A stretch of DNA of 64,000 nucleotides from Antedon bifida (lineage: Eukaryota; Echinodermata; Crinoidea; Comatulida; Antedonidae), in contig OY727100.1 of the NCBI GenBank assembly GCA_963402885.1, positions 23,469,665 through 23,533,664 on the forward strand, written 5' to 3'. This document shows positions 10,901-18,300 of this stretch, in pieces. Below the pieces are notes generated by a model, which saw only the letters and a list, made by a program, of their open reading frames with translations, ran no database searches and was not told where the DNA came from. Position 1 is the first letter of the stretch. The number at the start of each line of letters is the position of its first letter. Position numbers and translations under genes: made by a program.

Positions 10901-12677
10901 AACAATTCTCTTCTCTAATTCGTTGATTCAAATTTGAATTTATACTTACAGCCAATGATTTACCTGAGATTGTTTTTGATGCATGTGATTGGTTCTTGAG
11001 ATTTCAACATGATCAACAAATAAGATTGATAAGATAGATAAGAACTAACCCAATCAAATTTTGATTCAAAAATTGTTTAGCATCAAATTTTAGATACCAT
11101 AGTTAAATGTTGTTTAATTTGTATTTGTTCTTTTCTTTACAGCAATTTTTTGTTTTCTTACAATTGAAAAATATCTGATTTCATGATTTGATAGTTACTG
11201 CAATAAAAAAAACATATTAAATAGCATTGGTATTGGTAACAAAATGCAATTTTAAAATTTTTTTATGCAATTGCAGCACAGAAATTTAAAAAAAAAATGA
11301 TTTGCATAGAAAAATAGTAAAAATTATTTTTGTTTTTAGAGTGGTTTATTTTTTATTTTTAGTAACTAAAATGTTTATAAGATTGAAGCAAGCAGCCAAG
11401 TATAGATTAAAATATAAGATACATTTTTTATTTTATGTAAGTAATCCAACCCATAAATGAATAGCATTTGATTTACCCAACACAAAAAATAAAGACTTTA
11501 TGGTTCTGTTTAAGCTGTACTTAAATATTAAGTAAAAAAAAAGAAAAAATTAAAAGTTAAAGGAGAATACGCACACTTTTGAGTCCAGGGACAAAGAATT
11601 AAAGTAATTAAACTTTAGTAAACTAATTGAATAAGATTGGGTTTTACAAGATAACTTGTCTACACAAACAACTACTCTTGCTGGATGGCATTTCAATACA
11701 TATTTCTTTCCCAATTTTTGCCGTAAATGTTCATTAGCTGTTGTTTGTCCTCCGCTGAAGTAACTTTGCTTTGTTGGTAGCCATTGTGTATTTTGTAGAT
11801 AAAGACTTTCCCTATGTTTTTTTTATTATATAATATATAATATTTTTTAAATTATAAAATAGTTTCATGGATTAATTTTTCATTAATTGAAGTGGAATAC
11901 TACAAACCGACCTAATTGTTATCTATCGATGAAAACATTTAAGTCAAAGATATAAACATTATAAAGTACTCTGCAAAAATGTTGAAAAAGGTGAAAAACA
12001 TAATTTTTTTTTTAAATACAGAAAAAAAAATGTCTTAGTCTGTCAGTTACAGTGGCTTATATAAAAAAAATAAATATTTAAAAAAAATAAACTTCATAAT
12101 TATTGAAGGAATGATGTTGATTTTTTTCTCCTCCTTGCTATTATTAACTATACATAGTTGTGATATGGTTTACCAAAATAATAATATTTCATTTGGTGTA
12201 TAATATACACATGGCCATTTCACTGTAATATGAACATAATTAACATGATTACTGCAACAATTATTTCAAATTAGTTTTAATATTGAGTTTAAATTTGAAG
12301 ATTGGAAAGCATATTAAATTTTAAGATTACTGAACATAAGGTAAATAGGTAAAAGATTCCAAAGGTAAGGTGCCTGAACAAACAAAAAATTACCATTGTC
12401 CATTTTTTTTTTTTATATTTTCTGTTATTGTTTTCTGTGTGTATTTTTCTCCAATTTATGTTTTTTTTAAATGTGTTAATTTTTAGGGTTTTTTTAGTAA
12501 CCAGTACATTCTTAATAATTGTAAACACCTTTATTTTTATAGAAGCAGTTTAGAAATGCGGAAGGTCTAACATATGCCGATTTGGATCTGACTCGAAATC
12601 TACCAAAAGATGAGATCAACCATCCTGATCCAGAAACGCCATATGCTAGCATCCAACAACAACCCTCTAAAATCTGA
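1863..12677 (+). CDS. Receptor-type gene (3' part): TM exon cassettes, Ig exon, ITIM/ITSM tail
   Basis: This is a multi-exon gene whose 5' end lies outside the window. Exons by splice sites and phase are 1863-1949, 3254-3343, 3804-3899, 4500-4580, 6195-6227, 6579-6603, 7669-7766, 8089-8113, 8439-8734, 9151-9175, 9859-10072 and 12543-12677. Every junction is phase-compatible and every exon has GT and AG borders. The order is four TM exons, short exons, an acidic tail exon, an Ig-like exon, then a lysine-rich tail with four YxxV/L/I motifs: YTEV, YAKV, YADL and YASI. LTYADL fits the ITIM consensus and TPYASI fits the ITSM consensus TxYxx(V/I). Such motifs recruit SH2 phosphatases or adaptors in known immune receptors. 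The four TM exons may be alternatives or may be used together. Exon joining is inferred without transcript data, and some exons may not be used. Confidence 0.6.
3254..3343 (+). CDS. TM cassette exon 2
   Basis: Phase 1-1 exon of 90 nt with a T-rich tract and AACAG before it and GTAAGT after. It encodes 29 residues: DTWKMSE, the hydrophobic core IFLIFIGNVLAFVILTIV, then WFCQ. It shares with cassettes 1 and 3 a polar lead, about 20 hydrophobic residues and a Trp just after the hydrophobic segment. Confidence 0.6.
3804..3899 (+). CDS. TM cassette exon 3
   Basis: Phase 1-1 exon of 96 nt between CTTCACTTCACAG and GTAAGT. It encodes 31 residues: KNKCNCWR, a hydrophobic stretch with one internal Asp (IVLVIASLVWDAVIIFIAV), then WSIT. 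An acidic residue inside a TM helix often marks pairing with a partner subunit; here that is only a possibility. Confidence 0.6.
4142..4455 (+). repeat. Dispersed repeat R1, copy 2, next to a poly-G run
   Basis: Second copy of the repeat seen at 1273-1605, same orientation, with scattered substitutions. It follows a homopolymer run of about 20 G at roughly 4122-4140. It lies in the intron between TM cassettes 3 and 4. Confidence 0.75.
4500..4580 (+). CDS. TM cassette exon 4
   Basis: Phase 1-1 exon of 81 nt between a long T tract with TTAACAG and GTAAGT. It encodes 26 residues: FEEC, then LLGLLIIDVCVIAYVLIIFI, then FP. It also has one Asp inside the hydrophobic segment. It lacks the terminal Trp of the other three cassettes. 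Confidence 0.55.
4737..5028 (+). repeat. Segmental duplication, unit 1 (left part)
   Basis: Nearly the same as 6221-6495, from the splice-donor-like sequence CAATTAAGTAAGTTTATG to TTTTTTGGCCAATGC. Its continuation is found at about 6095-6230, so the stretch 5029-6094 looks like an insertion into this copy. Confidence 0.75.
5003..5275 (-). CDS. Unrecognised small ORF inside the inserted segment
   Basis: An open frame of 90 codons starts MASTQRCYKGGTFKCEQ and ends EQRREKALAKKR. The start lies in the 5029-6094 insertion and the last codons run into the duplicated flank, so the native C-terminus is probably lost. Composition is mixed and protein-like (aromatic and Leu rich, basic C-terminus), which is unusual for such AT-rich DNA. 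I recognise no domain. It may be a fragment of a transposon protein or of a retrocopied gene, or a chance ORF. No splice signals tie it to neighbouring exons. Confidence 0.25.
   Translation of the reverse strand: MASTQRCYKGGTFKCEQIVSCNSMTANFYNISLDWVQQLQPMNYSRVSILAFLSALDTKATAMKQLINEYVLMGNSWLEQRREKALAKKR
5720..6010 (-). repeat. Dispersed repeat R2, copy 1
   Basis: The reverse complement resembles 56890-57163 along its length, including TTGGGGACAATA near one end and TTAACCAAAAACCA in the middle. It lies inside the insertion 5029-6094. No coding capacity is seen. It is probably a non-autonomous element. Confidence 0.65.
6195..6227 (+). CDS. Short exon (CCPTEDNLQL), phase 1-1
   Basis: A 33-nt candidate exon between TATCATCAG and GTAAGT encoding CCPTEDNLQL. 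It is symmetric (phase 1-1), so it can be included or skipped without a frame change. It lies at the junction of the local duplication; its donor half is repeated at 4737. It may be an alternative of the exon at 6579. Confidence 0.4.
   Translation, partial: NAAPQKTIYN
6221..6600 (+). repeat. Segmental duplication, unit 2
   Basis: Second copy of the block at 4737-5028 plus 6095-6200, uninterrupted. It preserves the pre-insertion arrangement and shows that 5029-6094 is inserted in unit 1. Confidence 0.7.
6579..6603 (+). CDS. 25-nt microexon (CWNNKHI), phase 1-2
   Basis: Preceded by TTATCCTCAG and followed by GTGAGT. It encodes CWNNKHI plus a split Gly. Its phase 1-2 connects the phase-1 TM cassettes to the phase-2 acceptor at 7669. 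It has the same length and phase as the microexons at 8089 and 9151. Confidence 0.5.
6829..7278. mobile_element. MITE with TA target sites (Tc1/mariner-like termini)
   Basis: The terminal inverted repeat is CCCCTTTCACACCAAAA at 6831 and its reverse complement ending at 7276, each flanked by TA. Further copies of GGTGTGAAAGG lie inside, near 6890 and 7178, so it may be a composite of two related elements. There is no ORF. A TA duplication suits the Tc1/mariner superfamily; the assignment is inferred from the termini alone. Confidence 0.7.
7669..7766 (+). CDS. Acidic tail exon, phase 2-1
   Basis: A 98-nt exon between GATGGTTTAG and GTAAAT. It encodes KNVEGEDQHDGSSPV, then TAESEHEDKKMLTATGFG. 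It is hydrophilic and acidic, with no hydrophobic segment, as expected of a juxtamembrane or cytoplasmic piece. The donor GTAAAT is weaker than those of the TM cassettes. Confidence 0.55.
8089..8113 (+). CDS. 25-nt microexon (ANKTGKSS), phase 1-2
   Basis: Lies between CTTTTATACAG and GTAAGT. Exon and following intron resemble those at 9151-9175, so one is a duplicate of the other. The pair flanks the Ig exon. Confidence 0.6.
8439..8734 (+). CDS. Ig-like (V-type) domain exon, phase 2-1
   Basis: A 296-nt exon encoding about 98 residues. The Ig signature is clear: a first Cys in DSCLQIDY, the core Trp in HFDWYKC, the strand-D piece SRFTV, SLKIPKV, then EDDDGHYCC matching DxGxYxC near the C-terminal end, followed by FHVKFTVTN as the last strand. 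An extra Cys follows the core Trp and another precedes the canonical Cys. The upstream AG (AATAAAG) has a poor pyrimidine tract, but phase 2 fits the microexon at 8089 exactly. Its position downstream of all TM exons is unusual. Confidence 0.8.
9151..9175 (+). CDS. 25-nt microexon (ASKIGKSS), phase 1-2
   Basis: Lies between ATTTTAAACAG and GTGAGT. It is a near copy of the microexon at 8089. It links the phase-1 end of the Ig exon to the phase-2 acceptor of the tail exon. Skipping the Ig exon together with one microexon would keep the frame. Confidence 0.6.
9859..10072 (+). CDS. Cytoplasmic tail exon with YTEV and YAKV, phase 2-0
   Basis: A 214-nt exon between TTCATGTTCTCCAG and GTAAGT. It encodes a highly charged, lysine-rich segment with no hydrophobic stretch. 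Two tyrosines lie in SH2-type contexts: DLYTEVNL and EHYAKVDM. Both have V at +3 but an acidic residue at -2, so they are ITIM-like rather than strict ITIMs. Confidence 0.8.
12543..12677 (+). CDS. Terminal tail exon with ITIM (LTYADL) and ITSM-like (TPYASI)
   Basis: A 135-nt exon after TTTATTTTTATAG, in phase 0 with the preceding exon, ending at TGA 12675-12677. It encodes 44 residues, with EGLTYADLDL near the start and ETPYASIQQ near the end, 24 residues apart tyrosine to tyrosine. The order YADL then YASI recalls the tails of vertebrate SIRP receptors (LTYADLDM and EYASV in human SIRP-alpha, from general knowledge). An AATAAA lies 31 nt past the stop. Confidence 0.85.
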   Translation, partial: KQFRNAEGLTYADLDLTRNLPKDEINHPDPETPYASIQQQPSKI

Positions 12678-12707
12678 CAACTAACGCCATCCGTTGCACA
12701 TCCAAAT

Positions 12708-12713
12708 AATAAA
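12708..12713 (+). terminator. Polyadenylation signal AATAAA of the + strand gene
   Basis: First AATAAA after the stop codon at 12677. The UTR would be very short, so a later signal may be used instead. Confidence 0.4.
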
Positions 12714-13689
12714 GTTCACCCAATCGATCATGATCAACCAAAAAAGAAAAGAAAGAAGAAAAAAAGAAAAGATAGTGCGGTTGAGTTATACCCTACTGAT
12801 GATGTCTAAAAACCAAATTATACAAATTCTGAAAAAAAAAAATATTAAAAGAATTAAGAAAAATGATAATGTTAACATTTATAATACTTTATTACTAAAT
12901 AATGTAAAAACATATATTAGTAAATCCTTATCTTATACAATTAGTCTTATATATATATTGCTTTTCTAGCTCAATAAGCCTTTTTAGTTTGAAGCATTTA
13001 TCCTGCTTTATGCAAGCTGAGACCATGTTGGGTTGGAAGAACAAACAATGAAAACAACTTAACTTGTAAATAGAGAGGAATCTAGCCCCATATTGGACAT
13101 TCAAATCTTGTAGTACTAATTCTGGATTTAATAACCATATGAATTGTAAGATAATTATATAATTAATGCATGTCAATTTGAATAATCATTTAGAATATCA
13201 TTATTGGGACAATTTTAGATACATCACTTAATATTGGATGGAATGTGCAATGGATGGCATACAAACAGTGTTTAAATATAGAACACACCAAACAATGTAC
13301 ATAACTGCTTTAGAATAGTCTAAGATGTAATATCTTTGGAATCGTTAAGAATGCTGTGAGCTTTACAATTTATTCACAATCCGTTGACTGAAACAACTAA
13401 TTTACTACTGTTTTACTCTCCTGAATATGTACACACTCGGACTTGCCCAAACTGTCTGGTGTTAAGATGCATTGTATAGAAACTGTGACATGACTTAGTC
13501 TCAGATAGGAAGAAAGAATTTCAGAATAATAGAGTTTACTCTGCAACATCATTCAAAAGTGCGTTGATATTCAAAAACCACAAGTTTGTTAATAAATTTT
13601 ATTTCATGATGCTTAATTATTCACACCTATAAATAAGTTTTGATGACGTGTCTTTATTGAATTATACTAAATACAGTATGATTGATACT
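12714..13689. other. Intergenic DNA without recognised features
   Basis: AT-rich sequence after the + strand gene, probably including its longer 3' UTR. I see no exon-like ORF, Ig motif or transposon terminus here. Confidence 0.5.
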
Positions 13690-14560
13690 TCATGTTGCTC
13701 TGTTCAACACTGTATATATCACTTTTGGCCATCGATGTAACATTTAACCATGTATGGTATCACAGATCTTTAAGATCTTTATTTTCTTTCATTCTTTTAC
13801 AATTATATAATGCTGTATAATTGTGTAATTAAATTGAATATGTGTAAATACGCAGAATGTTATACATCATAAAATGATGTTTTTTCATTGGTTCCATTAT
13901 GTTTTATCACGTTTAAGATCTTTATTTTCTTTCATTCTTTTACAATTGTATAATGCTGTATAATTGTGTAATTAAATTATGAATATATGTAAATACATCA
14001 TAAAATTATGTTTTTTCATTATTTCCATGTTTTATCGCGTCATGTTTTTATCACATTATCATGAAATGTCGTGCCTTCATTTGCTCTGTTAAACACTGTA
14101 TATATCACTTTTGTCCATTGATGTAGCATTTAACCATATATGGTATCACAGATCTTTAGGATCTTTATTTTCTTTCATTCTTTTACAATTATATAATGCT
14201 GTATAATTGTGTAATTAAATTATGAATATATGTAAATACGCAGAATGTTATACATCATAAAATGATGTTTTTTTTCATTATTTCCATGTTTTATCGCGTC
14301 ATGTTTTTATCACATTATCATGAAATGTTGTGCCTTCATTTGTGGTCCATGGGCTTTTGTATTATTATTGTATTGTTTTATTATGTAATTATCTATATTA
14401 GTTAAAGAACTGTATCTGTAATTCTGTTTATGTACATTTGTTTACCAAATAAAGAATTTATTATATTATTTATTATTATTATCATTATTTGTTTGCTCTG
14501 TCCAACACTGTATACGTCACTTTTGGCCATCGATGTAACATTTAACCATACTAGCAGGTA
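13690..14560. repeat. Tandem repeat with partial units
   Basis: A block containing CACTGTATATATCACTTT, a KpnI-free AT segment and TCTTTATTTTCTTTCATTC recurs at about 13,705, 14,093 and, cut short, 14,505. An inner re-copy starts near 13,913. Copies differ by substitutions and small gaps. No coding capacity. Confidence 0.8.
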
Positions 14561-14889
14561 CCCGTCCAATATGGATTTTGAGGTTCGGGAATCAAAAAAA
14601 TATATTTGATATAACAATATTTTCACCTGGTGTTTGCCTAATGCAGTAAAACACCTTGTGTATAGAAGGCAGATCCAATCACATAAGGGGTTATGTAAAA
14701 CATATGCCACTGCAGTAACTACATTTGTTGACATAATCAAGATTTTGTGGGGTTTTTTTTACATCTGGTGAAGCGAAAATGTATATTAACTAAAACACTG
14801 CTTTACCTTATGATATGTTGGTTTTCTATCATAAGATAAAATGAAACAAAGTATAATGTGTTGAAACTAGCAATGGATAATACAGATCA

Positions 14890-14940
14890 CTCCGGCCGCG
14901 GTTTATTCCAGCCGCGGTTTATTCCAGCCGCAGCTATGGC
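14890..14940. repeat. Short GC-rich tandem repeat
   Basis: CCGCGGTTTATTCCAG is repeated about 2.5 times, ending in CCGCAGCTATGG. It stands out as GC-rich in AT-rich surroundings. The rest of 14,560-15,450 shows nothing I recognise. Confidence 0.6.
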
Positions 14941-15449
14941 GCGCCTAATGAGTCATTTATAACTGAGGCACGTTTAATGTAGAGAATCAAAATAAACATT
15001 TGTAACATATTTTTTCGCTTTCAGCATCACAACAACATCGCAACTGTTTTTACAAAATAATTTATGTTTTTATCCTATGGGTAGGCCTAATAGGATAGTA
15101 TATTTATGTAACTGCAATGTATAGGTTTACTTTCAGACCAAGGATTGTAAATGAAAAGTCGACAGTAACATTTTAATAAATATTTATTATTTTGTATAAT
15201 ATGAACTATTTATATCATGGATATGCAATTTTAGCACCATGTAATAACATTCTGTGTAATATAGTAATACTGAAACGATTGAGTCATAAATATGCTGCTA
15301 TTTTCAATCAATCAAAACAATCACAAAATGTTATCAAATATGGTTGCGTCACCAATAAGCAAATGTTTGTGTCAGGGACGCCAAAACAAAACATACAAGA
15401 GCAAACAAAAAATATATATATATAAATCCAAAGGCAAATTACTGAAAAA

Positions 15450-16728
15450 ATGACAATGCTGTGGGTATCAGTGATGACAATGCTGTGGGTATCAGTGATG
15501 ACAATGCTGTGTGTATCAGTGATGACAATGCCGTTGGTATCAGTGATGACAATGCTGTGGGTATCAGTGATGACAATGCTATGGGTATCAGTGATGACAA
15601 TGCTGTGGGTATCAGTGATGACAATGCTGTGTGTATCAGTGATGACAATGCTGTGGGCATCAGTGATGACAATGCTGTGTGTATCAGTGATGACAATGCC
15701 GTTGGTATCAGTGATGACAATGCTGTGGGTATCAGTGATGACAATGCTATGGGTATCAGTGATGACAATGCTGTGGGTATCAGTGATGACAATGCTGTGT
15801 GTATCAGTGATGACAATGCTGTGGGTATCAGTGATGACAATGCTGTGGGTATCAGTGATGACAATGCTGTGGGTATCAGTGATGACAATGCTGTGGGTAT
15901 CAGTGATGACAATGCTGTGGGTATCAGTGATGACAATGCTGTGGGTATCAGTGATAACAATGCTGTGGGTATCAGTGGTGACAATGCTGTGGGTATCAGT
16001 GATGACAATGCTGTGGGTATCAGTGATGACAATGCTGTGGGTATCAGTGATGACAATGCTGTGGGTATCAGTGATGACAATGCTGTGGGTATCAGTGGTG
16101 ACAATGCTGTGGGTATCAGTGATGACAATGCTGTGGGTATCAGTGATGACAATGCTGTGGGTATCAGTGGTGACAATGCTGTGGGTATCAGTGATGGCAA
16201 TGCTGTGGGCATCAGTGATGACAATGCTGTGGGTATCAGTGATGACAATGCTGTGGGTATCAGTGATGACAATGCTGTGGGTATCAGTGATGACAATGCT
16301 GTGGGTATCAGTGATGACAATGCTGTGGGTATCAGTGATGACAATGCTGTGGGTATCAGTGATGACAATGCTGTGGGTATCAGTGATGACAATGCTGTGG
16401 GTATCAGTGATGACAATGCTGTGGGTATCAGTGATGACAATGCTGTGGGTATCAGTGATAACAATGCTGTGGGCATCAGTGATGACAATGCTGTGGGCAT
16501 CAGTGATGACAATGCTGTGGGTATCAGTGATGACAATGCTGTGTGTATCAGTGATAACAATGCTGTGGGTATCAGTGATGACAATGCTGTGGGTATCAGT
16601 GATGACAATGCTGTGTGTATCAGTGATGACAATGCTGTGGGTATCAGTGATGACAATGCTGTGTGTATCAGTGATGACAATGCTGTGGGTATCAGTGATG
16701 ACAATGCTGTGGGTATCAGTGATGACAA
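15450..16728. repeat. 24-bp minisatellite, about 53 units
   Basis: The head-to-tail unit encodes ISDDNAVG on the + strand. Because 24 is a multiple of 3 the array is open in several frames on both strands, giving long but meaningless ORFs. Unit variants (GTGGGT, GTGTGT, GTTGGT, ATGGGT, GTGGGC) are ordered. A seven-unit block of 168 bp is duplicated at the left end; the rare CCGTTGG variant recurs at 15531 and 15699. The array passes without a break into a LINE endonuclease fragment at about 16729. Confidence 0.95.
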
Positions 16729-18185
16729 TTTTTTTCAACAATTTCAAAACCTACTCGAATCACACCGTCTACTGCCACCAACATTATTGATACAAAAATA
16801 CATTCTGGTGTATTTATTTTTGATATATCCAACCACCTTCCTATCTTTCATATAGTAGATGACAATTTATACCAAAGCGACACCGACAATGTACCATTTT
16901 GTACAATAGATATAGATGCATTGTGTGGTGATTTGGTTGAGGAAAATTGGTCTGATGTTTACGATTGTGACCAACCCGTATCTTTTGATAAATTGTTAAC
17001 ACATTCTATGAAATTCATAATAAACATATTAAAAATAAATACAATGTATCTAATAAAATGAAAGCAAAACATTCTTGGATGACACCTGGCTTAATTAAAA
17101 GTAGCAATAAGAAACAAAAACTTTATAAAAAATATATTTATTCTTATGATATTCAACATAAAAGTAAATAAATATACACACACTATAAGAATATGTATAC
17201 TAAACTCTGTCGAACTGCTAAAAGAATTATATACCAAAAAAAAACCCCGAAGTACTATTCCTTGGAGTTTATTTACATGAATACTTGAGATGGACCAGTC
17301 ATCAAGCCTATGTATCTAAACAGATATCTAAAGTAATTGGCATCCTTTGTAAATTAAGACACTTTTTCCCACAACATATCTTACTCTTGTTATATAACAC
17401 CCTTATACAACCTCATCTTCTTTATTGCAACATTATTTGGGCAGCCGACTACCCGTCAAACTTAGACAAACTTAATCAACTAATTAAACGTGCTGCCCGT
17501 ATTATTACTTTCTCTCACTATCTCTCCCCTTCCCAACCTTTATTTAAAAAACTCAATATACTTAGTCTTCATTATCTATATACACAAATTGCTTCCTTTA
17601 TTTTTCAATTCTTTAATACCAAACTTCCTGAGGCAATGTCTAATCTATTAATTCATCATATAAAATCACACAGGTACAATTTCCGTATCGACAATAAATT
17701 TCAGCACCTTGATCTACCTCATTTTGGACTGAAAATTTCCGAATATTTTATTTCTGTTTCTGGACCGCGAATCTGGAATGATCTTGATGACAAACTAAAG
17801 CATTTAAAATCTCTTTATACTTTTCGTAAAAATCTAAAAAAATATCTTATTTCTTTATACTAATTTAAATATAATTATGATTGTAGTACACTGAATGTAT
17901 CTATTTTTATTGTCATCGTTTTTGTTTTATTATTATTATTTTTATTATTCTTTTTTATTATTTTAGTAGTAAATTTTATTAGTTTATATGTATGAGTATG
18001 TCAATTTATATATCATTTATCTATTTTTTATTTATTTTTTGTTCTGGGGTCTTTCTCGAGACAAGAAACTTGATTTCTTCTAGAGAAGACCCCAGATGAT
18101 GGTTCATTACCATGTTCATTTAAATACACACGTTATACTGTACAATAATATGCCATTATTGAATAAATACATGTTTTTTTAACTT
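16729..18185 (+). mobile_element. LINE remnant: endonuclease end, linker and ORF2 C-terminus, with RT deleted
   Basis: Positions 16,729-16,990 encode the end of an apurinic-type endonuclease domain (FQNLLESH, IDTKIHSGVF, DISNHLPIFHIVDDN), with a frameshift near 16,775. Positions 17,040-17,250 encode the basic linker (KQKLYKKYIYSY, RTAKRIIYQKK). The whole RT is then missing: an intact 192-codon frame at 17,285-17,863 encodes the region after RT, with ISKVIGILCKLRHFFP, LIQPHLLYCNIIWA, RAARIITF, SGPRIWNDLDD and the final LKKYLISLY. The 3' UTR to about 18,185 is T-rich with a stem-loop. This copy belongs to the same broad clade as the LINE at 1-1272. Confidence 0.9.
18044..18095 (+). other. Stem-loop in the LINE 3' UTR
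   Basis: CTGGGGTCTTTCTC pairs with GAGAAGACCCCAG, around a loop that itself contains AAGAAAC and TTTCTT. Conserved 3' hairpins serve as template recognition signals for some LINE reverse transcriptases; that role here is inferred. Confidence 0.6.
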
Positions 18186-18237
18186 GAACTAGATACAAAA
18201 AAAAAGCGAAAAGCTAAATCAAAACCATAAAGTAAAA

Positions 18238-18300
18238 CAGCCAGAAAAGTTAGCAGAGCTTTCGGGCAACACTAGCCTTTCATCAGTGAAGGGCTAGTAT
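18238..18300 (-). ncRNA. Candidate degenerate hammerhead ribozyme
   Basis: Read on the - strand, CTGATGA (18286-18280) is followed by AAGGC-TAGTGTT-GCCC, which can form stem II, then GAAA (18263-18260), then AGC-TCT-GCT as a short stem III, and CTA as a possible NUH cleavage site. These are the hammerhead core elements in the right order. Stem I is weak and stem II has a mismatch, so this copy may be inactive. Similar minimal hammerheads with short stem III are known from Penelope-like elements. Confidence 0.4.

Noticed and set aside
15308..16855. Four long ORFs (429-479 codons) over the minisatellite on both strands
   Set aside because: They arise because the 24-bp unit is a multiple of three and lacks stops in several frames. 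There is no signal, start context or splice evidence, and the protein would be a bare repeat.
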